This document shows, one piece after another, positions 39,883 to 48,397 of a DNA stretch of 64,000 nt. The notes under the pieces were generated by a model, which had not been told where the DNA came from, searched no databases, and saw only the letters and a program-made list of their open reading frames with translations. The position numbers and the translations under genes were made by a program. This DNA comes from Methanosarcina flavescens (GTDB taxonomy: Archaea; Halobacteriota; Methanosarcinia; Methanosarcinales; Methanosarcinaceae): the NCBI RefSeq assembly GCF_001304615.2, contig NZ_CP032683.1, positions 1,612,001 to 1,676,000 of the forward strand, written 5' to 3'. The first letter of the stretch is position 1. Every line of letters begins with the position of its first letter.

Positions 39883-41163
39883 TCAGTGTTTTTCCCATTT
39901 TTTGAGTTCCATTATCTCAGAGAGCGTCCCACCCCTCTTAATTTCATCGAAGAGTCTTTTTTCGTTTTTGTAAACCTCTTTTGCTCTTCTTGCTAGTTCG
40001 TACGCCCTCTCTGCTGGAATTACCACAACACCGCTTTCATCGCCCACAATATAATCTCCTGGCTTCACGGTCTGACCACCACAAGTAATCTCAGCATTGA
40101 TCTCTCCAAAACCTTTAGGATCTCCGGCGTTGGGTACTGTATTGCTTGTATAAATCGGAAGTCCCAAGTTTTTGACCTCGTCAATATCCCTGACAGCACC
40201 CTCTATTACTACGCCTGCAATTCCCTTATTTAAGGCACTCCAGGTTGCAAGTCCTCCCCAGCAGGCAATATCCTTGTTTTCGTTGTAAATAACGATTACA
40301 TCTCCTTCTTTTGCAACATCAATTGCTTCCACTGGCTTTGCCCAATCTCCAGGAAAAGTCTGTACGGTAACTGCAGTTCCTACTATTTTTCCTCCTACCA
40401 GAGGATGGATGCCTTTCATTGCGCCTTTTCTGTGCATGGCATCCGAAATGTTTGAAGTGGATACTTCCTTAAGAATTTTCCTGATTTCCTGGTCTACAGT
40501 GCCGACACTGCAGATTTCCACAGCATCCGGGCAGTCTACACTTTGCCGGATCTTTCTGGCTGCTTCGGTTACATTGTCAGAATGAGTAATATTCCCTCCT
40601 ACAATGACAACTCTTGCACCAGCCTTGACCGCCTGCGCTGCAGTATTTGCATCAAGTCCTCCAGCTACCGCGAGCTGTACATTGACTCTATGTGAGATTT
40701 CCCTGAGGAGTGATATGGGGTCTTTTCCCATCATCTGCTGGTCTATTCCTACATGGACGTTAACATAGTCCACACCCAGAGCCTCAAGCTCAACTACTCT
40801 TTTTACAGGGTCAGGAGCCGAGATGAGGTCAGCCATCAGTCTGACTCCATATTTGTGGGCTGAACGAAGAGCATCAAGCAGTGTAGAATCATCTGCACTC
40901 CCCAGCACAATAACGACATCAGCGCCAGCTTTTGCTGCCATCTCGACTTCTAAAGCACCTGTATCTACAGTTTTCATGTCTGCCAGAATTGTTCGTTCTG
41001 GAAAAGCTTTCCTCATGGTACGGATTGCGTCCATTCCTTCACTTTTGATAAGGGGCGTTCCGATTTCGATCCAATCTGCACCCCCTGCTATTGCCTCTTT
41101 TGCAATCTCTACCGCGCGATCTAATTCCAGAAGATCAAGTGCAACCTGAATTATGGGAGTTAT
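39883..41163 (-). CDS. Hps-RraA fusion: hexulose-6-phosphate synthase plus RraA-like domain
   Basis: A 426-residue fusion. The N-terminal half is 3-hexulose-6-phosphate synthase of the OMP-decarboxylase fold, with Asp10 and the LADMKTVD motif (Asp62, Lys64, Asp67); in archaea it supplies pentose phosphates by the reverse RuMP route. The C-terminal half (from about 213) is an RraA/demethylmenaquinone-methyltransferase-like domain with [11 protein letters not shown] and [16 protein letters not shown]. The first in-frame ATG (41034) would cut off the first beta strand and Asp10. The full domain is open upstream to an ATA codon at 41163-41161, with a perfect GAGGTGAT ribosome site four bases before it, so I infer an AUA start. 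Confidence 0.85.
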   Translation of the reverse strand: MTPIIQVALDLLELDRAVEIAKEAIAGGADWIEIGTPLIKSEGMDAIRTMRKAFPERTILADMKTVDTGALEVEMAAKAGADVVIVLGSADDSTLLDALRSAHKYGVRLMADLISAPDPVKRVVELEALGVDYVNVHVGIDQQMMGKDPISLLREISHRVNVQLAVAGGLDANTAAQAVKAGARVVIVGGNITHSDNVTEAARKIRQSVDCPDAVEICSVGTVDQEIRKILKEVSTSNISDAMHRKGAMKGIHPLVGGKIVGTAVTVQTFPGDWAKPVEAIDVAKEGDVIVIYNENKDIACWGGLATWSALNKGIAGVVIEGAVRDIDEVKNLGLPIYTSNTVPNAGDPKGFGEINAEITCGGQTVKPGDYIVGDESGVVVIPAERAYELARRAKEVYKNEKRLFDEIKRGGTLSEIMELKKWEKH

Positions 41164-42155
41164 AGTATCACCTCAAATGAGAAATCAAAGAAACTGAAGT
41201 TTTCAAGCATTCTTATATCAGCTGTCCTGTATGCTTTTATTCTGGTTGTTACTCCGGGTTTACTCTATTAGTTTACGATTTTAGTAGAGCGAAAGAATCC
41301 CCGCCTTCTCAAAGGTGGGATAAATTCGTCACCCATCTCATAATACACCCTCTGACTATGTTTTTAAACTTATAGACTTGTACTCTATTGCCTGGTCTTT
41401 ACTTTGGAAGCTGGAAATGTTACAAAGATCAATCTCTGTTGATTTTGTTCTAACTTTATTCTACTGATTTTATTTCACTGTTGTTATTCTATATCTAAAA
41501 TTCATGGATAAACAATAAACATTAAACAATTGCAATGCGAGATTTGATGAATATATAAACTTCCTAGAACAGAATAGTGAGGATAAACAGTAACATAAGC
41601 AAGAAATAAACAAGAGACAAATTTATAAAAATATAACCATTGAAGAATGCAGGCAGTCGTTTTCTATTCTGCACTTTCGTTTTTTGAGCCGGTCAGTATT
41701 CATGGACAATATGGGATCTGGGGTGAAAATTGTCCTCTACACAAATGAATAGGGGAGTTGATTCAAAAAGGCGACTTCAGTCGAGTTGAGGAATTAAAGA
41801 TAGATAATGCATCGGAATTCTCTCAGCATAGGAAAAGAGGACGTAATAGTATTGGAAGAAAAGTTCCTTACCTCGGAAGAAGCAAGAAAGCTCTATAAAT
41901 GAGAATTTGGGTCTGTTACTCACGGTATTAGATTAGGAGGAAATCGAGAATGGATGCTTTAAAGAGACGTGAAATGCTTTCAGGAACAGTTCGTCAATCA
42001 GAGGATCAAAGATTCAAGGCTCTGGATTGAATTTGATGAAAGGTATCCAAGTAAAGTGCATAACTTAGATATGGGAATGGAATTCAGTTGCTTTGGTCTC
42101 TCAGAAATTTCTAGAGCAAAAATTATATCTCAGTGTATCATTTTATGGAAGCAGG
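41164..42155. other. Gap with an IS605-like end hairpin and decayed short frames
   Basis: No intact gene is seen in 992 bases. At 41295-41319 GAATC precedes an 8-bp stem (41300-41307 with 41312-41319, one G-U pair), a layout like the right ends of IS200/IS605 and IS1341-type elements. Short coding-like frames follow: 41807-41902 (31 codons, ending EEARKLYK), 41950-42030 (26 codons, with a perfect AGGAGG site) and part of another frame to about 42100. They look like remains of one or more small genes. Confidence 0.4.
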
Positions 42156-43082
42156 ATGTCACTTAAGAACAGACATGTTATTTCTATGAAAGATTTTTCG
42201 CGGGAAGAGATTGATCATATTCTGGATACTGCGGAAAGGCTTGAGCCTGTGGCCAGAGGCGAAGAGAGATTAAGGCTTCTGGATGGAAAAATTATAGCAC
42301 TTCTTTTTTTTGAACCGAGCACAAGGACAAGAATGTCTTTTGAAGCTGCTGTGCAGAGGCTTGGAGGAAAAACTCTCAACCTTGGTTCAGTGGAGGCAAG
42401 TTCGGTAATGAAAGGAGAAAATCTTGCCGATACCATCCGTGTGATCAGCAATTATGCGGATCTTATAGTCTTGCGTCATCCTCTTGACGGATCGGCACGG
42501 ATGGCTGCTGAATTTGCAAGTGTTCCTATAATCAATGGTGGAGATGGGTCTGTTAACCATCCTACACAGACTTTCCTTGACCTTTACACTATCCGCAGAG
42601 AAAGCCATCTTGAGGACCTGAAAATTGCTTTGGCAGGAGACCTGAAGTATGGAAGAACAGTACATTCTCTCTGCTATGCTCTATCCCTTTACGAAGCTGA
42701 AATGACTTTTGTTTCGCCTCCTGAACTCAGGATGCCTCCAGATATTGTCAGGGATCTTCAAAAGATGGATATCAATATAAAAGAGACTGACTCTCTTGAA
42801 AGAATAATTGGAGACGTCGAGGTTCTCTATATGACAAGGGTCCAAAAGGAACGCTTCCCTGATCCCGAGGAATATGAGAAGGTTAAAAACAGGTTGAAGG
42901 TTACACGTGACCTGCTGAGAAATGTTAATCCGAACCTCAAAATTCTTCATCCTCTCCCGAGAGTCAACGAAATTTCTCCCGAAGTAGACTCAACGCCATA
43001 TGCTTGCTATTTCGAACAGGCTTTCTATGGTATTCCTACACGGATGGCACTTCTCGCTCTTGCTATGGGGGTAATTGAATGA
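42156..43082 (+). CDS. pyrB: Aspartate carbamoyltransferase catalytic subunit
   Basis: A 308-residue catalytic chain that joins carbamoyl phosphate to aspartate in pyrimidine synthesis. The carbamoyl-phosphate motif FFEPSTRTRMSFE (51-63), the loop lysine in SSVMKGE, the HPTQTFLDLYTI segment and the C-terminal ILHPLPRVNEI are intact. I start at the ATG at 42156 (MSLKNRHVIS), which fits family length; 21 more codons are open upstream but lie over the decayed region. It overlaps pyrI by four bases (ATGA), so the two chains are co-translated. Confidence 0.97.
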   Translation: MSLKNRHVISMKDFSREEIDHILDTAERLEPVARGEERLRLLDGKIIALLFFEPSTRTRMSFEAAVQRLGGKTLNLGSVEASSVMKGENLADTIRVISNYADLIVLRHPLDGSARMAAEFASVPIINGGDGSVNHPTQTFLDLYTIRRESHLEDLKIALAGDLKYGRTVHSLCYALSLYEAEMTFVSPPELRMPPDIVRDLQKMDINIKETDSLERIIGDVEVLYMTRVQKERFPDPEEYEKVKNRLKVTRDLLRNVNPNLKILHPLPRVNEISPEVDSTPYACYFEQAFYGIPTRMALLALAMGVIE

Positions 43083-43546
43083 AGGGAAAACGAAACCTCA
43101 AAGTCGAGGCAATTGAAAAAGGAACAGTAATTGACCATATAAAGGCAGGACAGGCTTTGAATGTTCTGCGTATACTTGGAATATCCAGTGATTTCCGAGC
43201 CACTATTAGCTTTGTTATGAATGCTCCAGGCTCCAGAGGAAAAAAAGACGTTGTGAAAATCGAAGGTAAAGAACTCAGCGTTGAAGAACTTAACAAGATT
43301 GCCCTTATCTCTCCGAAAGCTACCATCAATATTATCAGGGATTTTGAAGTCGTCCAGAAGAATAATGTTGTACTTCCTCCCTCTGTTGTGGGTGTTGTTC
43401 GTTGCACCAACTCAAAATGTATTTCCAACAGCAGCGAACCTATAAAATCAAAATTCTCTGTGCTGCAGTCCGAAGAAGGAGTAACTCTCCACTGTCTGTA
43501 CTGTGAACATTTGATCTCGGAAAATATAGCCGAGAATCTGCTTTGA
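43079..43546 (+). CDS. pyrI: Aspartate carbamoyltransferase regulatory subunit
   Basis: A 155-residue regulatory chain. The N-terminal nucleotide-binding domain (VEAIEKGTVIDHIKAG) gives allosteric control by CTP and ATP, and the C-terminal zinc domain has its four Cys in CTNSKC and CLYC (about 109, 114, 139 and 142). It follows pyrB with an ATGA overlap, which matches the fixed stoichiometry of the holoenzyme. Confidence 0.97.
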   Translation: MKGKRNLKVEAIEKGTVIDHIKAGQALNVLRILGISSDFRATISFVMNAPGSRGKKDVVKIEGKELSVEELNKIALISPKATINIIRDFEVVQKNNVVLPPSVVGVVRCTNSKCISNSSEPIKSKFSVLQSEEGVTLHCLYCEHLISENIAENLL

Positions 43547-43683
43547 GTATTTTTGTGAAATTAAATTCTGAGATTAGGGTAGTTTCAGAAAGTTATCAAA
43601 ATTAGAAGAATATTAAAAAGGTATGGGAAAATTTATTGTAACCGCAGGAAACTCTCTCGGTAAATTATTCTCACTTTGCTTAA

Positions 43684-43821
43684 ATCTCATTTATTTTGAT
43701 CTATTTGATCCGAAACCTGTTATACAATGTATTACAAGCAATAGAGATTTATCTTAAAACCCCACCGGAAGATCGGTGGGGCGAAGTTTATGTTACTGAC
43801 AGAGATTTATTAGATTTGTAA
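43684..43821 (+). pseudogene. Inverted fragment of the UAG-bearing secreted protein gene
   Basis: A 45-codon open stretch with no start signal, ending in TAA. Bases 43722-43748 are identical over 27 nt to the minus strand of the neighbouring gene (44124-44150) and in the same reading frame (YNVLQAIE). Past the shared part it continues IYLKTPPEDRWGEVYVTD, which resembles a different version of the following protein region. An 8-bp perfect hairpin (43760-43767 with 43774-43781) lies inside it. Best read as a truncated inverted duplicate or an alternative 3' end; see findings. Confidence 0.45.
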
Positions 43822-43846
43822 ATTTGTTGTATTGATTGCTTTTTTA

Positions 43847-44335
43847 TCAGCAGTAGTAACCATTATTAAAGGCGTCAAGCTTCTTGTGCATTTCCTCTCC
43901 AGACGGATACTTGCATCCGCAGTACTCAAACTCTTTCTTCCATGCCTCGCTGCTCCCCTTTACGCCACTTCCAAGTTTGTAGGCTTTCATCCACCTGTCA
44001 GCTCCTGTAATTATATTGTTTATCTCACAGGGCGCGCGACAGCCGCTTTTTACATTCAGTTTGGCAGCAACAAGTGAATTAAACATCGTATATGTTTTAT
44101 CTCCTTTTACGGGTTGTTGCATCATCTCTATTGCTTGTAATACATTGTATGATTCGGACCCGACGTATAATTTTCCACAGGTAAATTTACTAACAGGCCA
44201 GGCATCTGGGTGATTTTTCTAGTACCCAGGGCTTTTACATTCTTTCTCAGTGTAACTTTCCTCACAGGCTGCTGCAATACCACTGAATGCAATAAGGCAC
44301 ACAGTTACCAATAATATTTTAATAATATACCTCAA
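43847..44335 (-). CDS. Secreted Cys-rich protein with an in-frame UAG (possible pyrrolysine)
   Basis: From the TTG at 44335 (GGAG eight bases upstream; a GTG at 44344 is the alternative) the frame is 162 codons and is broken only by TAG at codon 39 (44221-44219). It starts with a clear signal peptide (basic start, hydrophobic core, AAA before Cys24). The mature part has eight Cys, so disulfides are likely. The TAG lies in GY-X-KNHPDAWP; in recalled secreted proteins with this motif X is Trp, one base from TAG (TGG). Downstream, the frame stays open for 123 codons with good protein character (PVKGDKTYTMFNSLVAAKLN) to a TGA. In Methanosarcina, UAG can be read as pyrrolysine, so the full protein may be made. 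A fresh nonsense mutation is the rival view. Function unknown. Confidence 0.7.
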
Positions 44336-44584
44336 ATTTTTCACTCCCCTTATTTTATGTAATAGGCTATGAAGAATAAACGCATGGAAAGATTAGTAAC
44401 AGTGCATAATTCTTCAGATTTGTCTAGTTTAATACTATATAGTCTATTTTTCCCCAAATACTTACTAATATTTTTAAATATTTGAAGCATTTCATTATAC
44501 GATTAATTATAAAGTCTCTTGCTCTCAATCCATGTGACACCCTAACCTGAGATTACAAGGAAGATCGGATTTTCCTTTAAATGC

Positions 44585-45148
44585 ATGCTGGGTTGGTTTC
44601 TTCAGGCTTGTATAGAAAAAGATATGAATTGGGGCAGAGAAATACTTAGTACACCTGAATCGGGGAAAAAATCCATGTTACCGGGCGAGAGAAATAGAAA
44701 AGAAACAGATGTGGAATACATCAGCACTCAGGAACGGAATAAACTCCTCTGGAGCCTCAGGAGTGATTTTGCCTGGGCAGGAAAGAAAATTCCTGAAAAC
44801 ATAGAGATAGATGGAGAGGAGTATAAGTTAGGAGATCTGATCCGGGAACTGGGAGAAAAGGGAATTATTAACTCGAATAAGGTTGCCGAAATAAAGACTA
44901 TTATCCCGAAACTCAAGGAAAAGGCAGGAGCAAATGAAAAACTGCTGGAAACTGAGGAACTTACAAAGACTGAAGCTGAGGCTTTATATGAGGAAGCTAC
45001 GGGGCTTCTAAGAGCTGTAATGGAATTAAAGGACAGGCTTGAAGGAAAGGGCGGTGAAAAAGGTGCTGATGAGTTTAAAAGGATGCTTAATGCCCAGAGA
45101 CTTATAGACGAAAAACGCTGGCAGGAACTCATTAAAAGTTTGAAATAA
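44585..45148 (+). CDS. DUF5788-like helical protein
   Basis: A soluble, charged, mostly helical protein of up to 187 residues. The core (ERNKLLWSLRSDFAWAG, then IPENIEIDGEEYKLGDLIREL) resembles the DUF5788 family of haloarchaea and Methanosarcina, whose function is unknown. The rest is predicted coiled helix rich in Glu and Lys, ending DEKRWQELIKSLK. The start is uncertain: ATG at 44585, 44624 or 44675 are possible, and only the last has a GGGGA run upstream. It is divergent from the secreted-protein gene. Confidence 0.65.
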   Translation: MLGWFLQACIEKDMNWGREILSTPESGKKSMLPGERNRKETDVEYISTQERNKLLWSLRSDFAWAGKKIPENIEIDGEEYKLGDLIRELGEKGIINSNKVAEIKTIIPKLKEKAGANEKLLETEELTKTEAEALYEEATGLLRAVMELKDRLEGKGGEKGADEFKRMLNAQRLIDEKRWQELIKSLK

Positions 45149-45230
45149 GAGTTTAATTGTATTTTCCAAGTGATTAAATATCCAGAGAATTACAATTTCT
45201 TTCCCTTCTCGATCTCTTTTCTTATTCCAT

Positions 45231-45983
45231 CTAGTTTCTGAGGATCGTGGTAAGTTTTTCAGGTTCTTCGGTATACAACCAGATTCTCAGGTTTGAGTTT
45301 GTGGTTACTTCAAGAGCCTGCTGATAAGGTGCCACGAGTTCGCTGTTGTAAAACATTATAAAGAACATTGTTAGTAATGCAAGCTGTCTCAGAAATTGAC
45401 TGAGTTCAATGTAGTCTGGAAATAACATTTTCAGATCGTACAAAGTTGTCATTATCTCTTTTTTAAAGTAAAGTGGTATCCAGATTACGTAAATTAAGCG
45501 TATCAGCCAGCAACCGAAACGATTTCCCGTCCTTTTTACTGAGATTTGTTTAATCTCCTCTTTCTTGATCACAACTAACTTACGCATAGGTTTCTTGATC
45601 ATGATTTTTCCGGGAATTACTGAAGCAGTATTTGGATGGTTAAGAAATAACATAAGAGGCATAAGGAACATAATAAGGCCTGAAAAAATGACTAAATAAG
45701 AGCCTTCAGGAATACATGTCCAGAAAAATAATGAGACTATTATTGTGAAAAAAGTGATTATTAATATCCATAATACCCATCCCCCGTCAAAGAGACTAGC
45801 CCTCACCTTAAGAATTCCACTTTCGTGCAGACCCAGGGAAGATGGTACTAACTGAATATTCCTATTTTCTAATTTAAATTCAGGGAAGCAGCCTTCCTGC
45901 CCATCTTTCTTAAGATAATCTTTCATTGGGCACCAGCCCAACAGCTTTTTGATTTGTTCAAAAGCAGTAGCTTTAATAGACAT
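45231..45983 (-). CDS. DUF1673-type membrane protein, divergent paralogue, TAG stop
   Basis: A 250-residue member of the tandem array. It keeps the N-terminal signature (IKKLLGWCPMKDYL) but differs afterwards: a 50-residue soluble stretch, two membrane segments (about 70-115), a cytoplasmic beta-rich part (PGKIMIKKPMRKLVVIKKEE) and further hydrophobic segments near 160 and 200. It is the only intact gene I found here that ends in TAG (45233-45231). A TAA lies three codons on, so reading through would add only three residues. Its ATG follows the upstream gene's TAA directly. Function unknown. Confidence 0.75.
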   Translation of the reverse strand: MSIKATAFEQIKKLLGWCPMKDYLKKDGQEGCFPEFKLENRNIQLVPSSLGLHESGILKVRASLFDGGWVLWILIITFFTIIVSLFFWTCIPEGSYLVIFSGLIMFLMPLMLFLNHPNTASVIPGKIMIKKPMRKLVVIKKEEIKQISVKRTGNRFGCWLIRLIYVIWIPLYFKKEIMTTLYDLKMLFPDYIELSQFLRQLALLTMFFIMFYNSELVAPYQQALEVTTNSNLRIWLYTEEPEKLTTILRN

Positions 45984-46583
45984 TTATTTTTTCTCCGTAA
46001 TTAGATACGAAGTTTTCCAGGTCCCATGCTTTTTGCCATAATAAATAGTTTTGTGGTTCTTTTTCTCCCAATATATTAGCTGGAAATAACTAAGCCACAT
46101 CGCAACCAGAGAACCCCCCAATAGTGAAAATATTGCTTGCATAGCGAGTTCTTGACCTTTAAACCAAAGGTAGAAAATCACAATCACGAACGTATATGCG
46201 AGTATATAATACAGTTTTTTCTTACCTAAATAATCGATTAATGGTTGTTTTATCAGAGCATCATATCTTTGCATTTGAGCATTCCAGTCAAATATAATGA
46301 AAAACGAAGAAACTAAAGATCCGGCAAGTAGAAAGATAAGGTTTACACCTAATTGCTTAATTATTAGGAGATACGTGAGTGTAAAAAATGTGGTAATTAA
46401 AAAAGTTTGGACACTTGTTTTACGAAACCATCCAGGATTTTTCTGTTTTTCGTCATCTCCACTTGATCTACTCGAAATACCAGATTCAAAACTTTCAAAG
46501 TTAATAGGTTGTCTCGCCTCATGTGTTTTTGCATTTGGGCACCACCCCATCAGTCTTTTTATAGTTTCGACTTTAAGGCTCAT
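45984..46583 (-). CDS. DUF1673 family membrane protein, copy 3 of the array
   Basis: A 199-residue protein with the DUF1673 signature VETIKRLMGWCPNAK at the N-terminus, a hydrophilic linker of about 40 residues, four membrane segments (roughly 55-73, 80-98, 122-140 and 148-170) and the conserved tail LIYWEKKNHKTIYYGK. Function is unknown; the family is expanded in Methanosarcina. It overlaps the preceding copy by four bases (ATGA) and directly abuts the next, so the array is translationally coupled. Confidence 0.82.
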   Translation of the reverse strand: MSLKVETIKRLMGWCPNAKTHEARQPINFESFESGISSRSSGDDEKQKNPGWFRKTSVQTFLITTFFTLTYLLIIKQLGVNLIFLLAGSLVSSFFIIFDWNAQMQRYDALIKQPLIDYLGKKKLYYILAYTFVIVIFYLWFKGQELAMQAIFSLLGGSLVAMWLSYFQLIYWEKKNHKTIYYGKKHGTWKTSYLITEKK

Positions 46584-47185
46584 AGTTCTCCCTCTTTTTC
46601 CCCAACAGCATACATCTTCTCGAAGCTATTTTCATGTTTTACATAAATTTTCATGTGATTTTTCCTTTCCCAGTAAATTAATTGAATATAGAAACCCCAC
46701 GTAAAGAACAAAAGAATTGAAAGTCCGAATAAGGCTGAGTGCCAAGATTGCCTTATCATATAAGTGAGCAACATAAGCAGAGCAATAAAAATTACGAATA
46801 TCAAATCCCAAAGATATGATACTTTAGAGACATAACGGACAATAGGTTTTCTTGCAATGTCGTTGAACCGTTGAATCCGCTCATTCCAGTAAAATACAAA
46901 ATAAAATAGGGGAGGTAATGTTGCGAAAAGGGATGGGAGCAGGCCCATGTGATTATATATAAGGAAATGAACAAAAGTTAAAAAAATAGCAGACAAAAGA
47001 ATTTGATTACTTTCTCTCTGGAGCCATCCAGAGTTCTTTAAATCTCCATTTTCTCCCCTTGCTCTGTCTGGAATATTGGAATCAAAATTTTCAAGGTTAG
47101 CATGTCTTCGGGCTTCAGCTTCATATGTTTTGGCGTATGGGCACCATCCCATCAACTTTTTTATGTATTTCAGGATCATAGTCAT
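46580..47185 (-). CDS. DUF1673 family membrane protein, copy 2 of the array
   Basis: A 201-residue paralogue of the copy that follows it: LKYIKKLMGWCPYAKTYEA at the start, the linker with PDRARGENGDLKNSGWLQR, four membrane segments and the tail LIYWERKNHMKIYVKHEN. The two are recognisably similar along their whole length, which points to a local tandem duplication. It overlaps its neighbours by one base upstream and four downstream. Confidence 0.82.
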   Translation of the reverse strand: MTMILKYIKKLMGWCPYAKTYEAEARRHANLENFDSNIPDRARGENGDLKNSGWLQRESNQILLSAIFLTFVHFLIYNHMGLLPSLFATLPPLFYFVFYWNERIQRFNDIARKPIVRYVSKVSYLWDLIFVIFIALLMLLTYMIRQSWHSALFGLSILLFFTWGFYIQLIYWERKNHMKIYVKHENSFEKMYAVGEKEGEL

Positions 47186-47895
47186 TATTCTGTCCCCATA
47201 TTTACAATGTGGATCTCTGGCATGTTACGCCCGTAGATAAGCACGATTTTTTTATTCTTCTTTTCCCAGTATATATCTGTAAAATAATACAGATAAGCTG
47301 TCAAACAAAGTCCAGATATAAGTGCCATGTTGCGCGAACCGAAGTAAAGAAGCAAAATTAGAGGCAATAAATCAAACTTAAAGTAGTACAACAAAACTAT
47401 CAAAGAAAAAGCAGAGATTAAAAACAAAGTAAATCCCCAATTAAATTGTGAAAATAAGAGATACAGCAATGCCAAGGATAGTATTTGATTTATAACTCTC
47501 CATTTTGGTGATACAGTTATTATTTTTATTTTTCTACTTGAGTTTTTTATGTTATCCAGATAATGCCAGTTCCAGATACAAAAAAGCAGATTAAAAATAG
47601 TTCCGATAATTAACCCAAACATGAAACCTTTATCCATGGGACGGACTCCCTGGAATATAATCAAATATATGGAAAAGAAGGTAAGCCCGGAGGATATTAT
47701 TAATACCCTATTATGGCGTTTGTTCCACCAGCTGGGAGATGAAATCGGAGAATTTTCGGCATCTTTCCCCCCTGATTGACTATTCGCTTCCAAATATTCA
47801 GGGCGGATGGAATGTTGGGTTTCAAGCGCTTTTACATTCGGGCACCATCCCGTCAGTTTCCTTATACCCTCTATGACTATTTTCACTGCTACCAT
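47185..47895 (-). CDS. DUF1673 family membrane protein, copy 1 of the array
   Basis: A 236-residue member and the first membrane gene of the operon. It carries the IRKLTGWCPNVKALET signature, a linker, a pair of membrane segments near 75-110, then a second hydrophobic block at 145-210 with more segments than its paralogues, and the conserved DIYWEKKNKKIVLIYG tail. It starts 29 bases after the regulator gene and shares one base with the next copy. Confidence 0.8.
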   Translation of the reverse strand: MVAVKIVIEGIRKLTGWCPNVKALETQHSIRPEYLEANSQSGGKDAENSPISSPSWWNKRHNRVLIISSGLTFFSIYLIIFQGVRPMDKGFMFGLIIGTIFNLLFCIWNWHYLDNIKNSSRKIKIITVSPKWRVINQILSLALLYLLFSQFNWGFTLFLISAFSLIVLLYYFKFDLLPLILLLYFGSRNMALISGLCLTAYLYYFTDIYWEKKNKKIVLIYGRNMPEIHIVNMGTE

Positions 47896-47924
47896 TTCCC
47901 CATTCTACCTGCCTTTCATCAGGT

Positions 47925-48374
47925 TTATTCAATCGATTTCTTTAATTTCTCAAAGAGCTCATCAGCTACTTTTGTGGGATCATTCGTGCTATGGAGTTTG
48001 AGCTGCATTTCATCTGCAAAGTCCCAGAGAAGTTCGATACATTCTCTGTACCTCTCACAAGACCCGCATTCTCCTTCATGTTCATACCAGACCTGCATTC
48101 CATGTTTTGACGAGACAAAAATTACTGCGTTGGCTTTGAAGGGTATCGATTTTCCGAAGAGTATCCCTTTCTTTGGGTCCAATTTTTCGACTTCGATCCT
48201 GTTTGCTCTGGCCATTTCAAACAGGACTTTTTCAATGCGTTTGTCCATACTAAGAAGGGCTCGCGAGACTGCCTGCCTGGAGACTCCGAAATGCTTTGCA
48301 ATATTGATATTCGGAAGCCCACTTCGGCGCAGAACCCAGAATTCAAACTGTTTTTCGCCTGCCGGAAGGAACAT
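47925..48374 (-). CDS. Helix-turn-helix regulator heading the DUF1673 operon
   Basis: A 149-residue DNA-binding protein. Residues 10-45 form a helix-turn-helix (FWVLRRSGLPNINIAKHFG then VSRQAVSRALLSM) of the Tfx or sigma-region-4-like kind; the C-terminal part has a CGSCERYREC metal-type motif and a helical end. A TATA box (TATATATAG on this strand) sits 24-32 bases before the ATG with no ribosome site, so the transcript is probably leaderless. As first gene of the DUF1673 operon it may control the operon and itself. Confidence 0.78.
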   Translation of the reverse strand: MFLPAGEKQFEFWVLRRSGLPNINIAKHFGVSRQAVSRALLSMDKRIEKVLFEMARANRIEVEKLDPKKGILFGKSIPFKANAVIFVSSKHGMQVWYEHEGECGSCERYRECIELLWDFADEMQLKLHSTNDPTKVADELFEKLKKSIE

Positions 48375-48397
48375 AAGTAAACATCTAAATGTTGACT

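Noticed and set aside
39692..39898. Short minus-strand frame between recQ and hps, rich in Lys and Arg
   Set aside because: It overlaps the ends of both flanking genes, has no ribosome site, and its composition follows the A/T-rich DNA rather than a protein family.
41950..42166. Extended pyrB start or a 65-codon gene just before pyrB
   Set aside because: The pyrB family starts at MSLKNRHVIS; the upstream codons overlap decayed frames. Kept only as a note in the gap and as a finding.
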